Source: Paucibacter sp. KBW04 (GTDB lineage Bacteria; Pseudomonadota; Gammaproteobacteria; Burkholderiales; Burkholderiaceae_C). From it: a stretch of 64,000 nucleotides of DNA. Under the pieces are notes generated by a model. It was given only the letters and a program-made list of their open reading frames with translations. It ran no database searches and was not told the origin of the DNA. Each line of letters opens with the position of its first letter. The first letter of the stretch is position 1. The stretch spans positions 744,418 to 808,417 of the forward strand of contig NZ_QAJN01000001.1 in NCBI RefSeq assembly GCF_003852425.1, read 5' to 3'. Both the position numbers and the translations under genes were made by a program. Below are positions 20,460 to 29,468 of the stretch, piece after piece.

Positions 20460-20493
20460 AGGCCTAAGTGAATCAATCACTTAGGCCTTTTTT
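20460..20493 (+). terminator. Intrinsic terminator downstream of ssrA
   Basis: The inverted repeat AGGCCTAAGTG / CACTTAGGCCT has a short loop and six T, starting 44 bases after the tmRNA CCA end. It probably stops ssrA transcription before the integrase gene. Confidence 0.88.
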
Positions 20494-20598
20494 CTTTCTC
20501 AGACACGTCCAAAGGGTTTCTTTACATCCGGCAGCTGACCGCACAACAATTTGTACAACTGCTCATTTTGAGTTGTGCGGTGGAGAAAGTTGTGCGGT

Positions 20599-22008
20599 AT
20601 GACTGGAATAGATCTCTTAAGCGACAAGGCTATCAAGGCGGCTCTCAGGCGTGCCCAAGTCTCTAGCAAACCAGTCGGCGTCAATGACGGCGGGGGGCTG
20701 ACTTTGGAAGCTCAACCCACTGGGGTGGGTTGGTGGCGGCTACGCTATTGGGTTGCTGGAAAGGCGAGCCGATTGAGCGTGGGAACTTATCCTGATACTT
20801 CTCTCGCTCAGGCTCGCCGTAAGCGAGAGGAGGCGAGAAAGCTGCTCGCCTCGGGTTCTGATCCAAGTGAGGCAAAAAAGGCGGAGAAGGCTGAGGCCAT
20901 GGCTCGAGCCGGGTTTGCAAAGCTGGTGGCAGCTGGAAAACCCTTGCCGGGCTCGTTTGAGTTTGTCGCCAACGAGTGGCTTGACAAAGTGCATAGAGCG
21001 AAGGTCAGTGAGGGGCATGCCGAACGAACTCAAGTCCGTCTGAAGCAGGATGTGTTCCCGTGGATTGGCAGCCGCCCGATTGGAGAGGTTGAAGCTCCTG
21101 AACTCTTGAAGCTCCTTCGCAGAGTGGAGGGCCGCGGTGCAATTGAGACGACTCATCGTGTCAAGTACGTTTGCGGTCAAGTCTTTCGCTACGGAATTGC
21201 AACGGGTGATTGCAGCCGCAATCCAGCGGCTGACCTTAGGGATGCGTTGAGGCCCGTCCAGACTCGCCATCATGCGGCATTGGTGGATCCATACGAGGTC
21301 GCAAAGCTACTCAAGGACATGGATGGATACTCGGGCAGCGCCATCACAAAGGCGGCGCTTACTTTGTCCGCATTACTTTTGCTGCGCCCTGGTGAACTCC
21401 GCCATATGGAGTGGGCCTGGTTGAACTTGGAAGGCAGTGTGCTGACAGTGCCCTCAGAGGCAATGAAACGGACAAGAACTGACAAGTTGAGCGGGCCGCC
21501 GCATGTCGTACCACTTCCTCGGCAAGCCGTGACTGTTTTTGAAACTTTGAAGCCGCTTACGGGGACAGGACGTTTTGTTTTTCCGGCCTTAACCACGAGT
21601 CAGCGATGCATGAGTGAGAACACTGTACGCAGCGCGTTGCGTCGACTGGGATACGGGAATGAGGATATGACCGCCCATGGCTTCCGAGCGACGGCGCGAA
21701 CAATGATTGCGGAACGTCTTGGGTTCATGCCGGAGATCATTGAGGCTCAACTTGCCCATGTTGTTGGAGACTCACTTGGCCGCGCCTACAACCGCACGCA
21801 GTACCTTCAACAGCGCCGGGAAATGATGCAAGCGTGGGCGGACTATGTGGACCAACTTCGCAGTGGGGCTTGGGCAACGCCGATAGGATCAAGAAGAAAA
21901 GCACATCCGAATACGGGAGGACAAGGCGACTCACACACGAGTCGCAAAGGGCCTGCTCAAAGAAATGATCCAGCCAGCGTCCTGCCTCGTCGTGAAGCGA
22001 GCAAATGA
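20599..22008 (+). CDS. Tyrosine recombinase/integrase of a tmRNA-inserted island
   Basis: A 469-residue protein. The N-terminus is an arm-binding DUF4102-type domain (GLTLEAQPTGVGWWRLRYWVAGKASRLSVGTYPDTSLAQAR trimmed: key GTYPDTSLAQAR). A core-binding helical domain follows, then a catalytic domain with Arg in LLRPGELRHMEW, the HGFRAT box and a C-terminal nucleophile Tyr in AYNRTQYLQ. The family integrates phages and islands at tRNA or tmRNA genes. It appears intact. The start at 20599 gives the normal MTGIDLLSDKAIKAAL N-terminus. GC is visibly lower than the preceding core genes, and the C-terminus has a long basic, polar tail (about 45 residues). Confidence 0.93.
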   Translation: MTGIDLLSDKAIKAALRRAQVSSKPVGVNDGGGLTLEAQPTGVGWWRLRYWVAGKASRLSVGTYPDTSLAQARRKREEARKLLASGSDPSEAKKAEKAEAMARAGFAKLVAAGKPLPGSFEFVANEWLDKVHRAKVSEGHAERTQVRLKQDVFPWIGSRPIGEVEAPELLKLLRRVEGRGAIETTHRVKYVCGQVFRYGIATGDCSRNPAADLRDALRPVQTRHHAALVDPYEVAKLLKDMDGYSGSAITKAALTLSALLLLRPGELRHMEWAWLNLEGSVLTVPSEAMKRTRTDKLSGPPHVVPLPRQAVTVFETLKPLTGTGRFVFPALTTSQRCMSENTVRSALRRLGYGNEDMTAHGFRATARTMIAERLGFMPEIIEAQLAHVVGDSLGRAYNRTQYLQQRREMMQAWADYVDQLRSGAWATPIGSRRKAHPNTGGQGDSHTSRKGPAQRNDPASVLPRREASK

Positions 22009-22047
22009 CCTCTCTAAACCTAACAACCAAGGCTCCGAGAAGTAGAG

Positions 22048-22354
22048 CTATGCGGCCATGGCCAGTCGCTGTTTCGGGGTGACGTCGCCCAAGGCCATGT
22101 TTGGGCGCTCATGGTTGTAGCGCCATATCCACTGCGTGGCGAAGTCCCGGACCTCGTCGAGGTGGGGCCAATGGTACGGTGACAACCACTCGTAGCGGAC
22201 GGTCCTGTTGAATCGTTTCACGTAGGCATTCTGTTGCGGCTTGCCCGGCTGGATATGCACGATGTGGATCCCTCTGGCGCTGGCCCAATCCAGCATCGTG
22301 GCACTGATTTGCTCCGGCCCGTTGTCACAGCGAATTACTTGCGGCTTACATAAA
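22048..22354 (-). pseudogene. IS3-family transposase OrfB, C-terminal remnant
   Basis: The reading frame covers only the end of an IS3-group integrase domain: PQVIRCDNGPEQISATMLDWA with the second catalytic Asp, then PGKPQQNAYVKRFNRTVRYEWL and the usual C-terminus (WRYNHERPNMALGDVTPKQR). The upstream half of the gene is missing; at about 22355 the sequence switches directly to RHS coding sequence on the opposite strand. The catalytic Glu expected in NAYVERFN is Lys here, so even the remaining active site is broken. No inverted repeat was recognised at its end. Confidence 0.85.
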
Positions 22355-22355
22355 T

Positions 22356-23165
22356 GCGACGACAGGGAATTTGGTTCTGCAGCACCTGGATGATCATTGG
22401 GCTGCGAGGGGGCTGAGTTCAGACGTTTTACGAACCTACAACAGCTTGGGGCGCCTAGACGATGACAACGGTGACAACTGGTCGGTGGGTTTTTACAACC
22501 GACAGTTGAGCTTGAACGGATCAGCCGGAAGTGTTGGCAGCACCTTGGTTCGGACCCTCCGCGATGGTGCTAAGCAAAGCTTTGGCTGGGATGCATCTTT
22601 GGGGCTGTATACCAGCACAGAAGGGGGCGGAGCCTATGAGCGCGTGAGTTACGACTCTGCGGCAGCGCAGTTCGTTTGGCATAGCAGTGCTAACGATCAA
22701 ATGGAGACCTATGACGCCGGCGCGGGTCAACTCCTGCAGGCGGATGACTTGCATGGGAACTCGCAGCGCTTCACCTATGCCAATGGTCTTTTAATCAGCG
22801 TGGCCAACAAGTCTGTTGGTGACAGTGAGTACCGAGTCAACACTGAGTACAGCTACAACGCGAAGCAACTTGCGCAGGTTCAGACGCGCCAAGAAGACGG
22901 CAGTCTCCGAACTCGAGTCCGCTATGACTACGATTCGAGTGGACGTCTTTGGCACGTTTCAGTCGATCTGAGCCCCGAGGATGGGAGTACGGCTGATGGA
23001 TTCGTGTATGTCACGACTTACAGCTATGACGGGGCTAGTCAGCGAGTCAGTAATGTTACCCAGTCAGACGGTAGCAGCCTGACTTTCGTCTACGTAAAGG
23101 TTGGGGTTGATTACCGGGTGCAATCGGTAAAGGATGGTCTGGGAAATAAGACAAGCTTTGACTAC
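22356..23165 (+). pseudogene. RHS-repeat protein, N-terminal fragment
   Basis: About 270 codons clearly homologous to the N-terminal part of the giant RHS protein at 46.2 kb. Shared landmarks are LVLQxLDxHWA, LRTYNSLGxxxDDNGDNWS, VRTxRDGA, and PEDGxxADGxxYVTTYxYDG. Both ends are cut: the start is replaced by the IS3 remnant, and after DYSQAGK it joins antisense ORF6N sequence. It is oriented like the giant RHS gene. The fragment keeps an open frame but lacks a start region, the later YD repeats and any toxin tip, so it cannot make a working product. Confidence 0.85.
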
Positions 23166-23590
23166 AGCCAGGCGGGTAAGACATGCACGCCGGCCAGTTC
23201 GCGCAGGCGCACGAAGGCGCGCACCACGTAGATGCCCATCTCCACCGCTTGAGGCGAGGCCAGCACATTGGCCGCCTGAATGGCACCATGCTCGGTGAAG
23301 GCATAGGGCAGCGTTTTAGAAAACTTCAATTTACTGAGGTGATCGCAATTTGCGACCACCTCGGCCTTCTCGGCGGCGTCGAGCTGGAACATGAAATCGC
23401 CCGGGAACCGGTCCCGGTTGCGCTTGACCTGCTCGTTCAGTCGCCGGGTGGGCACACCGTACAGCGCGGCCAGGTCGGCGTCGATCATGACCTTGTGGCC
23501 GCGCAGGATCAGGATGCGGCCCTCGATGCGCGGCAGCAGCACCGGCGCCGAGGGTGAGGTCGGTGGTTTCTCGTTGGCGGTGGGGCTCAT
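23162..23590 (-). pseudogene. ORF6N domain protein, 3' truncated
   Basis: About 140 residues starting MSPTANEKPPTSPSAPVLLP. The ORF6N DNA-binding domain is visible as GRILILRGHKVMIDADLAALYGVPTRRLNEQVKRNRDRFP (key motif DADLAALYGVPTRRLNEQV), then FAFTEHGAIQAANVL-like residues (AFTEHGAIQAANVLASPQA). Family proteins continue for a coiled-coil tail, but here the frame runs into the antisense of the RHS fragment after RLRELAGV. ORF6N proteins occur in phages and mobile elements. The start overlaps the stop of the upstream XRE remnant by four bases, showing they were once one operon. Confidence 0.8.
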
Positions 23591-23793
23591 TGCGCGGCCG
23601 CCGTCTTGGGGGCATTCGCAATGCCAGCCTCCCCAGCCCCAGCAATTCCACCAGGCCCACCCCATTGCCGGGCGGCATGCTTGAGCAGCAGGCCTTCGAG
23701 CACGGCGCGGGCGACCTGCTTCTCTTCGGGCGTGAACTGGCTCATGGCCTCGAACTGCAGGCGCAGATCCTCATCGGGGCCGCGCTCCAGGTC
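23587..23793 (-). pseudogene. XRE-type regulator, C-terminal remnant
   Basis: About 68 codons remain, containing DLERGPDEDLRLQFEAMSQF and PEEKQVARAVLEGLLLKHAARQW, the C-terminal helix pair typical of a group of XRE-family regulators. The helix-turn-helix part is absent; the frame switches into IS481 sequence at about 23793. It overlaps the ORF6N gene start by four bases. A non-functional remnant. Confidence 0.65.
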
Positions 23794-24199
23794 GCATGAA
23801 GCCGCACCCATGAAGATCAACAAAGTTCTGACGGACAACGGCAGCCAGTTCACTGACCGCTTCACAAGCAAAACACGAGAGCCCAGCGGCAAGCATCACT
23901 TCGATTTGCGCTGCCGAGCACTGGGCATCGAGCATTGGGCGTGTCCGTCTCGTCACCCGCAGACCAACGGCCTGGTGGAGCGCTTCAACGGGCGAATCAG
24001 TGAATTGGTGAAGTAGACCCGGTTCAGTTCAGTGACCGAAATGCAGGCGACCCAGCGCGTACTGCACGACCAATAACCAGCAAATTCCACTGCATTCGAT
24101 TAATCACCTGACGCCCTCCAAGCGTTCAAAGACTGGTCAAGCAAACGCCCTGAGTTCTTAGTTAAACGGGTGAAGAATCTCCCTGGTTTTGACACCTAG
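23794..24199 (+). pseudogene. IS481-family transposase, decayed remnant
   Basis: The C-terminal half of an IS481-type DDE transposase: KVLTDNGSQFTDRF with the second catalytic Asp, then HHFDLRCRALGIEHWACPSRHPQTNGLVERFNGRI (key HPQTNGLVERFNGR) with the final Glu. A TAG at 24014 replaces what is normally a Gln codon; the same frame continues recognisably (TRFSSVTEMQATQRVL, later RPEFLVKRVKNLPGFDT) through further stops to the natural end TAG at 24197-24199. The N-terminal half is missing. It marks one breakpoint next to the flagellar cluster. Confidence 0.85.
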
Positions 24200-24540
24200 C
24201 CCTTTGGCAGGCTTAGGGCGAACGACGTGTCTGTCATTCATTCTGAAAAAAGCAATACGAATTTGCCTTTGGTCCTACGAGTTGTGGTGGGGGTGGAGTC
24301 AATATTCACAAAGAAATGACCCTGAAGTGGCGACAGGTTCTCCGGTATCGCCGCCCCCCTAATTTGACGAAGAATTCCGCTTGATCAACTGCTACTCTGC
24401 GGCCGCATTCCGTTGAAGACGTTCAAAAAAATAGTTCAAGCATCCGACCAAGCTCGTTGAAGCTCTGGCGGCGTGTGGAGCGAGCTCATGTAGAACTTAC
24501 TGGCTCAGCGTTGGACTTGTAGAGGGGTTTGAGGGAAAAG
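24200..24540. other. Intergenic region upstream of the flagellar cluster
   Basis: A stretch of 341 bases with no credible gene on either strand, AT-richer than the core chromosome. It should carry the promoter of the fliQ-led operon. Apart from a weak sigma-54-like element near the end and a GAGG ribosome site at 24531-24534, I see nothing definite. Part of it may be IS481 end sequence. Confidence 0.6.
24501..24515 (+). promoter_or_regulatory. Weak sigma-54-like element before fliQ
   Basis: TGGCTCAGCGTTGGA has the GG of the -24 box and TTGG near the -12 box, but the -12 GC is GA. It is 26 bases upstream of the fliQ ATG. Many flagellar operons use sigma-54; the match here is poor, so this is only a candidate. 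Confidence 0.2.
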
Positions 24541-24807
24541 ATGTCACCAGATCAGTCAACGCAGTTGCTTGCCCAATTGCTGTGGAAGGCTGCGCTTATT
24601 TCAGCGCCCCTGCTTTTGTCGCTCCTGCTCGTCGGAGTGCTTGTGAGCGTTTTTCAGGTGGTGACTCAAATCCAGGAAATGTCTCTAACTTTCATCCCGA
24701 AATTGATCGTGAGCGTGGTTGTGTTGGCGGTGGCCGGGCCATGGATGTTGGGCCAACTGATGAGTTTTAGCCGAACTTTGATCAACAGCATTCCTACTTT
24801 TCTTTAG
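24541..24807 (+). CDS. fliQ: Flagellar export gate protein FliQ
   Basis: An 88-residue protein with two hydrophobic helices (LWKAALISAPLLLSLLLVGVL and FIPKLIVSVVVLAVAGPWML) joined by the conserved FQVVTQIQEMSLTFIPK loop. The length equals the family norm of 89. FliQ forms part of the FliPQR export gate in the inner membrane. It is the first gene of the cluster, preceded by GAGG, with fliR 17 bases downstream. The T3SS homologue SctS is similar, but the FlgB/C/E neighbours favour the flagellar branch. Confidence 0.93.
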   Translation: MSPDQSTQLLAQLLWKAALISAPLLLSLLLVGVLVSVFQVVTQIQEMSLTFIPKLIVSVVVLAVAGPWMLGQLMSFSRTLINSIPTFL

Positions 24808-24824
24808 GGAAATCGAGAGACTTC

Positions 24825-25589
24825 ATGCTGAAGGTACTCGACGAAGGATGGATGCTGACAACCCTACTTGTATGGGTGCGCATTGGGGTCTTGTTGTTCT
24901 TGAGTCCCTTTGTCTCGGCTGCGAAATTGCCAGCTACGGTAATCGTATTGCTTGGTTTCGCGCTGGCCGGATTCCTTGTGGGTGCGTTGCAAGTTCGAGC
25001 GCCGATGAGCGTAGCAGCGCCCGGGTCATTCGTGTTCGCAGTTATTGCCGAAGCGTTGACTGGCGCGCTGATGGGTTTTGCTCTGCAGTGTGCATTTGCC
25101 TCGTTTTCAATGGCGGGTCAGATTTTGGATTTGCAGATGGGGTTTGGTGTGGGGACGTTATTTGACCCTGTGACTCGGGCAAACACACCGGTCCTGGGTT
25201 CAGTCTTGGCGATGTTTGCTGTTATGTATTTTTTCGGGGTGGAAGGGCATCAAGCGTTTTTGCGGGGCGTTGTCTTTTCACTTGAAGCGGTGCCCCCTGG
25301 TACACAGGGTTGGCAATCAGGGGTGGTTGACTTGCTGCGGCCTGTTGCGGCGATGTTTACGACTGCCTTAGCTGTTATCGCGCCAACCTTGTTCATCTTG
25401 CTGTTGCTCGAAGTGGTGCTGATGATTACGTCCAGGGTGCTGCCGCAGATGAATGTATTTTTTGTTGCGGTGTCAGCCAAGATTTTGGTGGGTTTGATCG
25501 TCTTGGCGATTACTGCGGCCTTTGTTGGTCCAGTCATGTCTCGCGCTTATGCGGGGCTTTTTAGGTTTTGGGACGGTGTGTTGCGATGA
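24825..25589 (+). CDS. fliR: Flagellar export gate protein FliR
   Basis: A 254-residue integral membrane protein with about six helices. The family pattern FALQCAFASFSMAGQILDLQMGFGVGTLFDP (key GQILDLQMGFG) is clear near residues 100-120. FliR caps the FliPQR gate and binds FlhB; the gene order fliQ-fliR-flhB is conserved. It ends in an ATGA overlap with flhB. Confidence 0.93.
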   Translation: MLKVLDEGWMLTTLLVWVRIGVLLFLSPFVSAAKLPATVIVLLGFALAGFLVGALQVRAPMSVAAPGSFVFAVIAEALTGALMGFALQCAFASFSMAGQILDLQMGFGVGTLFDPVTRANTPVLGSVLAMFAVMYFFGVEGHQAFLRGVVFSLEAVPPGTQGWQSGVVDLLRPVAAMFTTALAVIAPTLFILLLLEVVLMITSRVLPQMNVFFVAVSAKILVGLIVLAITAAFVGPVMSRAYAGLFRFWDGVLR

Positions 25590-26695
25590 GTGCCGAGCAA
25601 GACCTAGACCGAAATGAAAAGGCGTCTCCCTTCAAACTTGAAGAGGCAAAGAAGCGTGGGCAGGTCGCCAAGAGTGCCGATGCGATGTCATTGGCTGTCC
25701 TCCTTGTGGCGACGGTATCGATTTTCGCATTGGCTCCAAGCGCGGTACGGGGCATGGCAGCCTTGATGAAGCTGGGTTTGAGTCGCAGTGTGGCCGGGCC
25801 GAATACTGCGGGTGAGGCGTCCCAGTGGATAAGCGCAGCCATGTTTGAGGCTTTGAAAGTGCTTGGTCCTTTGCTTTTGGTTTTGGTCGTAGTCGCAGTC
25901 GTGACTCAGCTTTTGCAAACGGGCCCGGTATTCAGCACCACCCCATTGAAGCCTGATTGGAGTCGGCTGAATCCGCTGACGGGTTTCAAGCGAATGTTCT
26001 CTATGAAGCTTGTGTTTGAAGCGGTTAAGAGCTCCCTTAAATTGCTTGCCATGACGGCAGTTGCCTGGATGGCGCTCAAAGCGCTGCTGCCAGGCGCAGC
26101 GAAGCTTCAATCGAGCTCGCCAAAGGCCTTCATTCACCTCTTGCTCGATGCGGCCGGCGGTTTGACTGGCAAGTTGTGTGCAGTGCTGGCAATTTTCGCA
26201 ATTGTGGATTTGCTCTACACGCGTTGGGACTACCTGCGAACCTTGCGCATGAGTCGTCGGGAAATGACGGATGAGCATAAGCATCGCGATGGGGACCCTC
26301 GCATCAAGGCTCGATTGCGCGAACTTCGTTTGGAGCACTTGCGGCGGACCAAAGCCGTAAACAATGTTTCGAATGCTGATTTGCTGGTGACCAATCCAAC
26401 GCACTTGGCTGTTGCTATTCGCTACCGTCATGGTGAGTCGGTGGCACCTCAATTGATCGCAAAGGGTGCAGGTGGGCTCGCCAAAAGAATGCGCGATTTG
26501 GCCTACCAATCGCATGTCCCTATCGTGCAAAGCCCCGCCTTAGCGCGAGCGCTTTTCAAGGAAGTTGATCACGAGGCTTTCGTACCTGAGCGCTGGTATC
26601 CGCAGATCGCCAAGTTGTTGGTTTGGGCACAGACGGCCAAGATGGCAAAGGCTAAAGCCTGGCCAAGCTCCGTGGTGGGAGGGGGGGGCTCTTGA
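25586..26695 (+). CDS. flhB: Flagellar export switch protein FlhB
   Basis: A 369-residue protein. The N-terminus (EKASPFKLEEAKKRGQVAKS) leads into four transmembrane helices, then a cytoplasmic domain with the autocleavage site NPTH (Asn270). FlhB switches export from rod/hook to late substrates after self-cleavage; the intact NPTH argues that substrate switching is retained. Start ATG 25586 overlaps the fliR stop. The C-terminus after the domain has an additional Ala/Lys-rich tail of about 20 residues. Confidence 0.93.
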   Translation: MSAEQDLDRNEKASPFKLEEAKKRGQVAKSADAMSLAVLLVATVSIFALAPSAVRGMAALMKLGLSRSVAGPNTAGEASQWISAAMFEALKVLGPLLLVLVVVAVVTQLLQTGPVFSTTPLKPDWSRLNPLTGFKRMFSMKLVFEAVKSSLKLLAMTAVAWMALKALLPGAAKLQSSSPKAFIHLLLDAAGGLTGKLCAVLAIFAIVDLLYTRWDYLRTLRMSRREMTDEHKHRDGDPRIKARLRELRLEHLRRTKAVNNVSNADLLVTNPTHLAVAIRYRHGESVAPQLIAKGAGGLAKRMRDLAYQSHVPIVQSPALARALFKEVDHEAFVPERWYPQIAKLLVWAQTAKMAKAKAWPSSVVGGGGS

Positions 26696-28758
26696 ACGCG
26701 CTACGTCGAGTACTTGGCCCCCATGCTGACATCCTGTTGGCGCTGCTCGTTATGGGCATCCTTACGGTGCTCTTCGCGCCGGTGCCATCATGGTTGTTAG
26801 ACATTTTGATTTTGATGAACGTGAGCTTTGCTTTGATGCTGTTGCTACTCACGTTCTACATGCACCGACCGGTTGAGTTCTCGACCTTTCCGTCGCTTCT
26901 CTTGATCGCCACTTTGTTTCGGCTCGCCTTGAATGTTGCCGCCACGCGCTTGATCCTGACGGATGCTGATGCAGGGCACGTAATTCAAGCTGTTGGTTCT
27001 TACGTGGTTGGCGGCAACTATGTCATTGGTTTGATCGTATTTTTGATACTCGTTGTTGTGCAGTACGTTGTCGTGACCAGCGGGGCTCAGCGTGTGTCTG
27101 AGGTCGCAGCCCGATTTACTTTGGACAGCATGCCAGGTCAGCAAATGAGCATCGATGCCGACCTCAATATGGGTTTTATCGATCAAGCCGAAGCCCAGCG
27201 CCGCCGCAAGGTACTCGAAAAGCAGGCAGGGTTCTACGGCGCAATGGATGGCGCTAGCAAGTTTGTAAAGGGTGACGCAATCGCGGGGATCGTCATTCTG
27301 CTAATCAACATCATCGGCGGACTGATCATTGGCGTGATGCAGTTGGGTATGGCGTGGGATCAGGCCTTGCATACGTATACGTTGTTGACGGTCGGTGATG
27401 GAATCGTCACTCAAATCCCGGCCTTGGTCATAGCAGTTGGAACCGGCATCATCGTCACCCGTTCTGCCTCAGACACAAATCTGGGTGGAGAGGTCTTGCG
27501 CCAACTGACTTCCTTTCCGAAGGTGGTTTGGATTGTGGTCGCTACGATTGGTGTGCTGGCCTTTTTGCCCGGCATACCGGCAGTGCCTGTTGTGGTGGTG
27601 GTCGCTGTGCTCTGCCTATTTGGTGGCTTTGCGCACATGCGGATTCGATATGAAGGTGAGATCGCGGCTGATACGGAATCTGAGCCCTCCAAGGAAAAGA
27701 CGGGTGAATCGCCACTGCCAAGAGTTGAGCCAGTCGATGTACGAATAGCCCCGCAACTTGCTCCACTTGCCGACGGTGAGGGGTCGGTGCTGCACCAAAG
27801 GGTTGCCGCGTTCAGAACTCAGTTCGCATCTGAACTTGGCGTGTTGCTTCCACCTGTTCGATTCAAAGTTGATCCGAAGATCGCAGTCCATGCTTATGAG
27901 ATCAGCATTTACGGGGTCATTCATGGTCGAGGGGAGTTGATGCCGGATCGGATATTGGCGATTCACGCAAGTGGGGATACGAAATTGATTCCGGGGGTAG
28001 AGACCAAGGAGCCCACCTATGGGCTACCCGCGGTGTGGATTGAAGAGGGCGATCGTGAAAGAGCGCGAGCCTCTCGGTATACCTTGGTCGACCCGCCCAC
28101 TGTGTTCATCACCCACCTTAGTGAGACTCTTAGGCAGCACTGTGCAAGTCTCGTCACGCGTGTTGAAACGGACAAGCTCCTGAATCGTGTGCGTGAGTCT
28201 CAGCCTGGCTTGGTCGAGGAGGTTGTGCCCTCACTGTTGAGCATCGTCGACATTCAAAAGGTTTTGCAGAATTTGTTGAAAGAAAAAGTTGGCCTTCGAA
28301 ATGTGGACGCCATCTTGGAGACCTTGGCCGATGTCGGGCGCAGTACCAAAGATGCGGCTTTGTTGACAGAGGCTGTTAGGCAGAGGCTGGGCGCGGCTAT
28401 CTGTCAGCAACTGATGGGTGAGGCTGCAGTTTTGCAGGTGTTGACGCTGGACCCTGCCTTAGAAAACAAGTTGCGTAGCGGCATTGAACAAAGCAGCTTT
28501 GCCGCTGACCCGAAGTTGGTGGAGCAGTTGTTGAGTCGCGTCGCGGGCCTTGCAGAGCAAATGATGCGTGGCAATTTGTTGCCTGTCTTGCTCTGCGCAC
28601 CAGATCTGCGACGCCATCTTCGCAGCCTGACCGAACGAGCATTGCCGCACATGCGCGTCCTAGCTGTCACGGAGGTTCCAGGAAACGTAGCGCTAAAGGC
28701 ATTTGGAAGCGTTGCGCTACCGGCGTTGGCCACTGAGGTCCAAGGGAAAGCATCATGA
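26692..28758 (+). CDS. flhA: Flagellar export apparatus protein FlhA
   Basis: A 688-residue protein. The N-terminal half has about eight transmembrane helices and the FHIPEP signature region (FRLALNVAATRLILT, VTSGAQRVSEVAARFTLDSMPGQQM). The C-terminal cytoplasmic domain forms the nonameric export ring. The start is TTG overlapping the flhB stop (TTGA), preceded by a strong GGAGGGGGGG ribosome site. It is the main proton-driven component of the export machine. The length equals the flagellar family (about 690). Confidence 0.94.
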   Translation: MNALRRVLGPHADILLALLVMGILTVLFAPVPSWLLDILILMNVSFALMLLLLTFYMHRPVEFSTFPSLLLIATLFRLALNVAATRLILTDADAGHVIQAVGSYVVGGNYVIGLIVFLILVVVQYVVVTSGAQRVSEVAARFTLDSMPGQQMSIDADLNMGFIDQAEAQRRRKVLEKQAGFYGAMDGASKFVKGDAIAGIVILLINIIGGLIIGVMQLGMAWDQALHTYTLLTVGDGIVTQIPALVIAVGTGIIVTRSASDTNLGGEVLRQLTSFPKVVWIVVATIGVLAFLPGIPAVPVVVVVAVLCLFGGFAHMRIRYEGEIAADTESEPSKEKTGESPLPRVEPVDVRIAPQLAPLADGEGSVLHQRVAAFRTQFASELGVLLPPVRFKVDPKIAVHAYEISIYGVIHGRGELMPDRILAIHASGDTKLIPGVETKEPTYGLPAVWIEEGDRERARASRYTLVDPPTVFITHLSETLRQHCASLVTRVETDKLLNRVRESQPGLVEEVVPSLLSIVDIQKVLQNLLKEKVGLRNVDAILETLADVGRSTKDAALLTEAVRQRLGAAICQQLMGEAAVLQVLTLDPALENKLRSGIEQSSFAADPKLVEQLLSRVAGLAEQMMRGNLLPVLLCAPDLRRHLRSLTERALPHMRVLAVTEVPGNVALKAFGSVALPALATEVQGKAS

Positions 28759-29468
28759 GCATCATTGAAGTCGCCGCCATCGGATTGCAGCAAGACACCG
28801 AGCGCTTGCGAGTGATCAGTCACAACGTGGCGAATGTATCAACGCCGGGCTACAAGCGGCAACTCGCCGTTTTAACGCCGTTTTCTGGTTTGGTGGACGC
28901 CGAAGCCGGTAAGTACGCCGGAGCATCCGTGCATACGGATATGTCTACTGGACGCTTACGCAGCACGGGGAGTCCGTTAGATGTGTCGCTTGACGGACGA
29001 GAGTTCCTGATGGTGTCGAGTGCTTCGGGTGATTCACTGTTGTCTCGTGGGGGCAGTCTTCATGGGGACGCCTCAGGGCGCTTGGTGACATCTGCTGGGC
29101 AGGTTGTCCAAGGTCTGGGCGGCGATATTCGCCTACCGCCAGGGGCTACTCAGATTCGCATTTCTTCGGACGGGAAAGTCTTTGCGGATGACGTCCAAGT
29201 TGGCACCTTGCAGGTAGTCAGTGTTGCCGCTGAGGCCCCAATCGTCTCAATAGGCGATGGGCTCTTCATTGCACCCAACAAAGCTGACATGCAGGCCGTC
29301 AGCACTCCTCGCGTGCTTGTTGGGCAAAGCGAGGCATCCAATGTCGTGTCGTCACAGGAGATGGTGGAGTTGATGACAACGATCCGCCATGCGGAGTCCA
29401 TGGCCCGCCTGATTCAAGGCGCCGATGAGATGCTCGAAAAGTCGATTCGAAAGTTTGGAGAAGCTTGA
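28755..29468 (+). CDS. flgF: Flagellar proximal rod protein FlgF
   Basis: A 237-residue rod/hook-family protein. The N-terminus (LRVISHNVANVSTPGYKRQ) has the NxANxxTxGYK signature and the C-terminus (ESMARLIQGADEMLEKSIRKFGE) forms the paired coiled coil. The position between flhA and flgG and its slightly shorter size favour FlgF. It builds the proximal rod. Start overlaps the flhA stop by four bases. The distal residues between 60 and 160 are less conserved. Confidence 0.85.
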   Translation: MSIIEVAAIGLQQDTERLRVISHNVANVSTPGYKRQLAVLTPFSGLVDAEAGKYAGASVHTDMSTGRLRSTGSPLDVSLDGREFLMVSSASGDSLLSRGGSLHGDASGRLVTSAGQVVQGLGGDIRLPPGATQIRISSDGKVFADDVQVGTLQVVSVAAEAPIVSIGDGLFIAPNKADMQAVSTPRVLVGQSEASNVVSSQEMVELMTTIRHAESMARLIQGADEMLEKSIRKFGEA

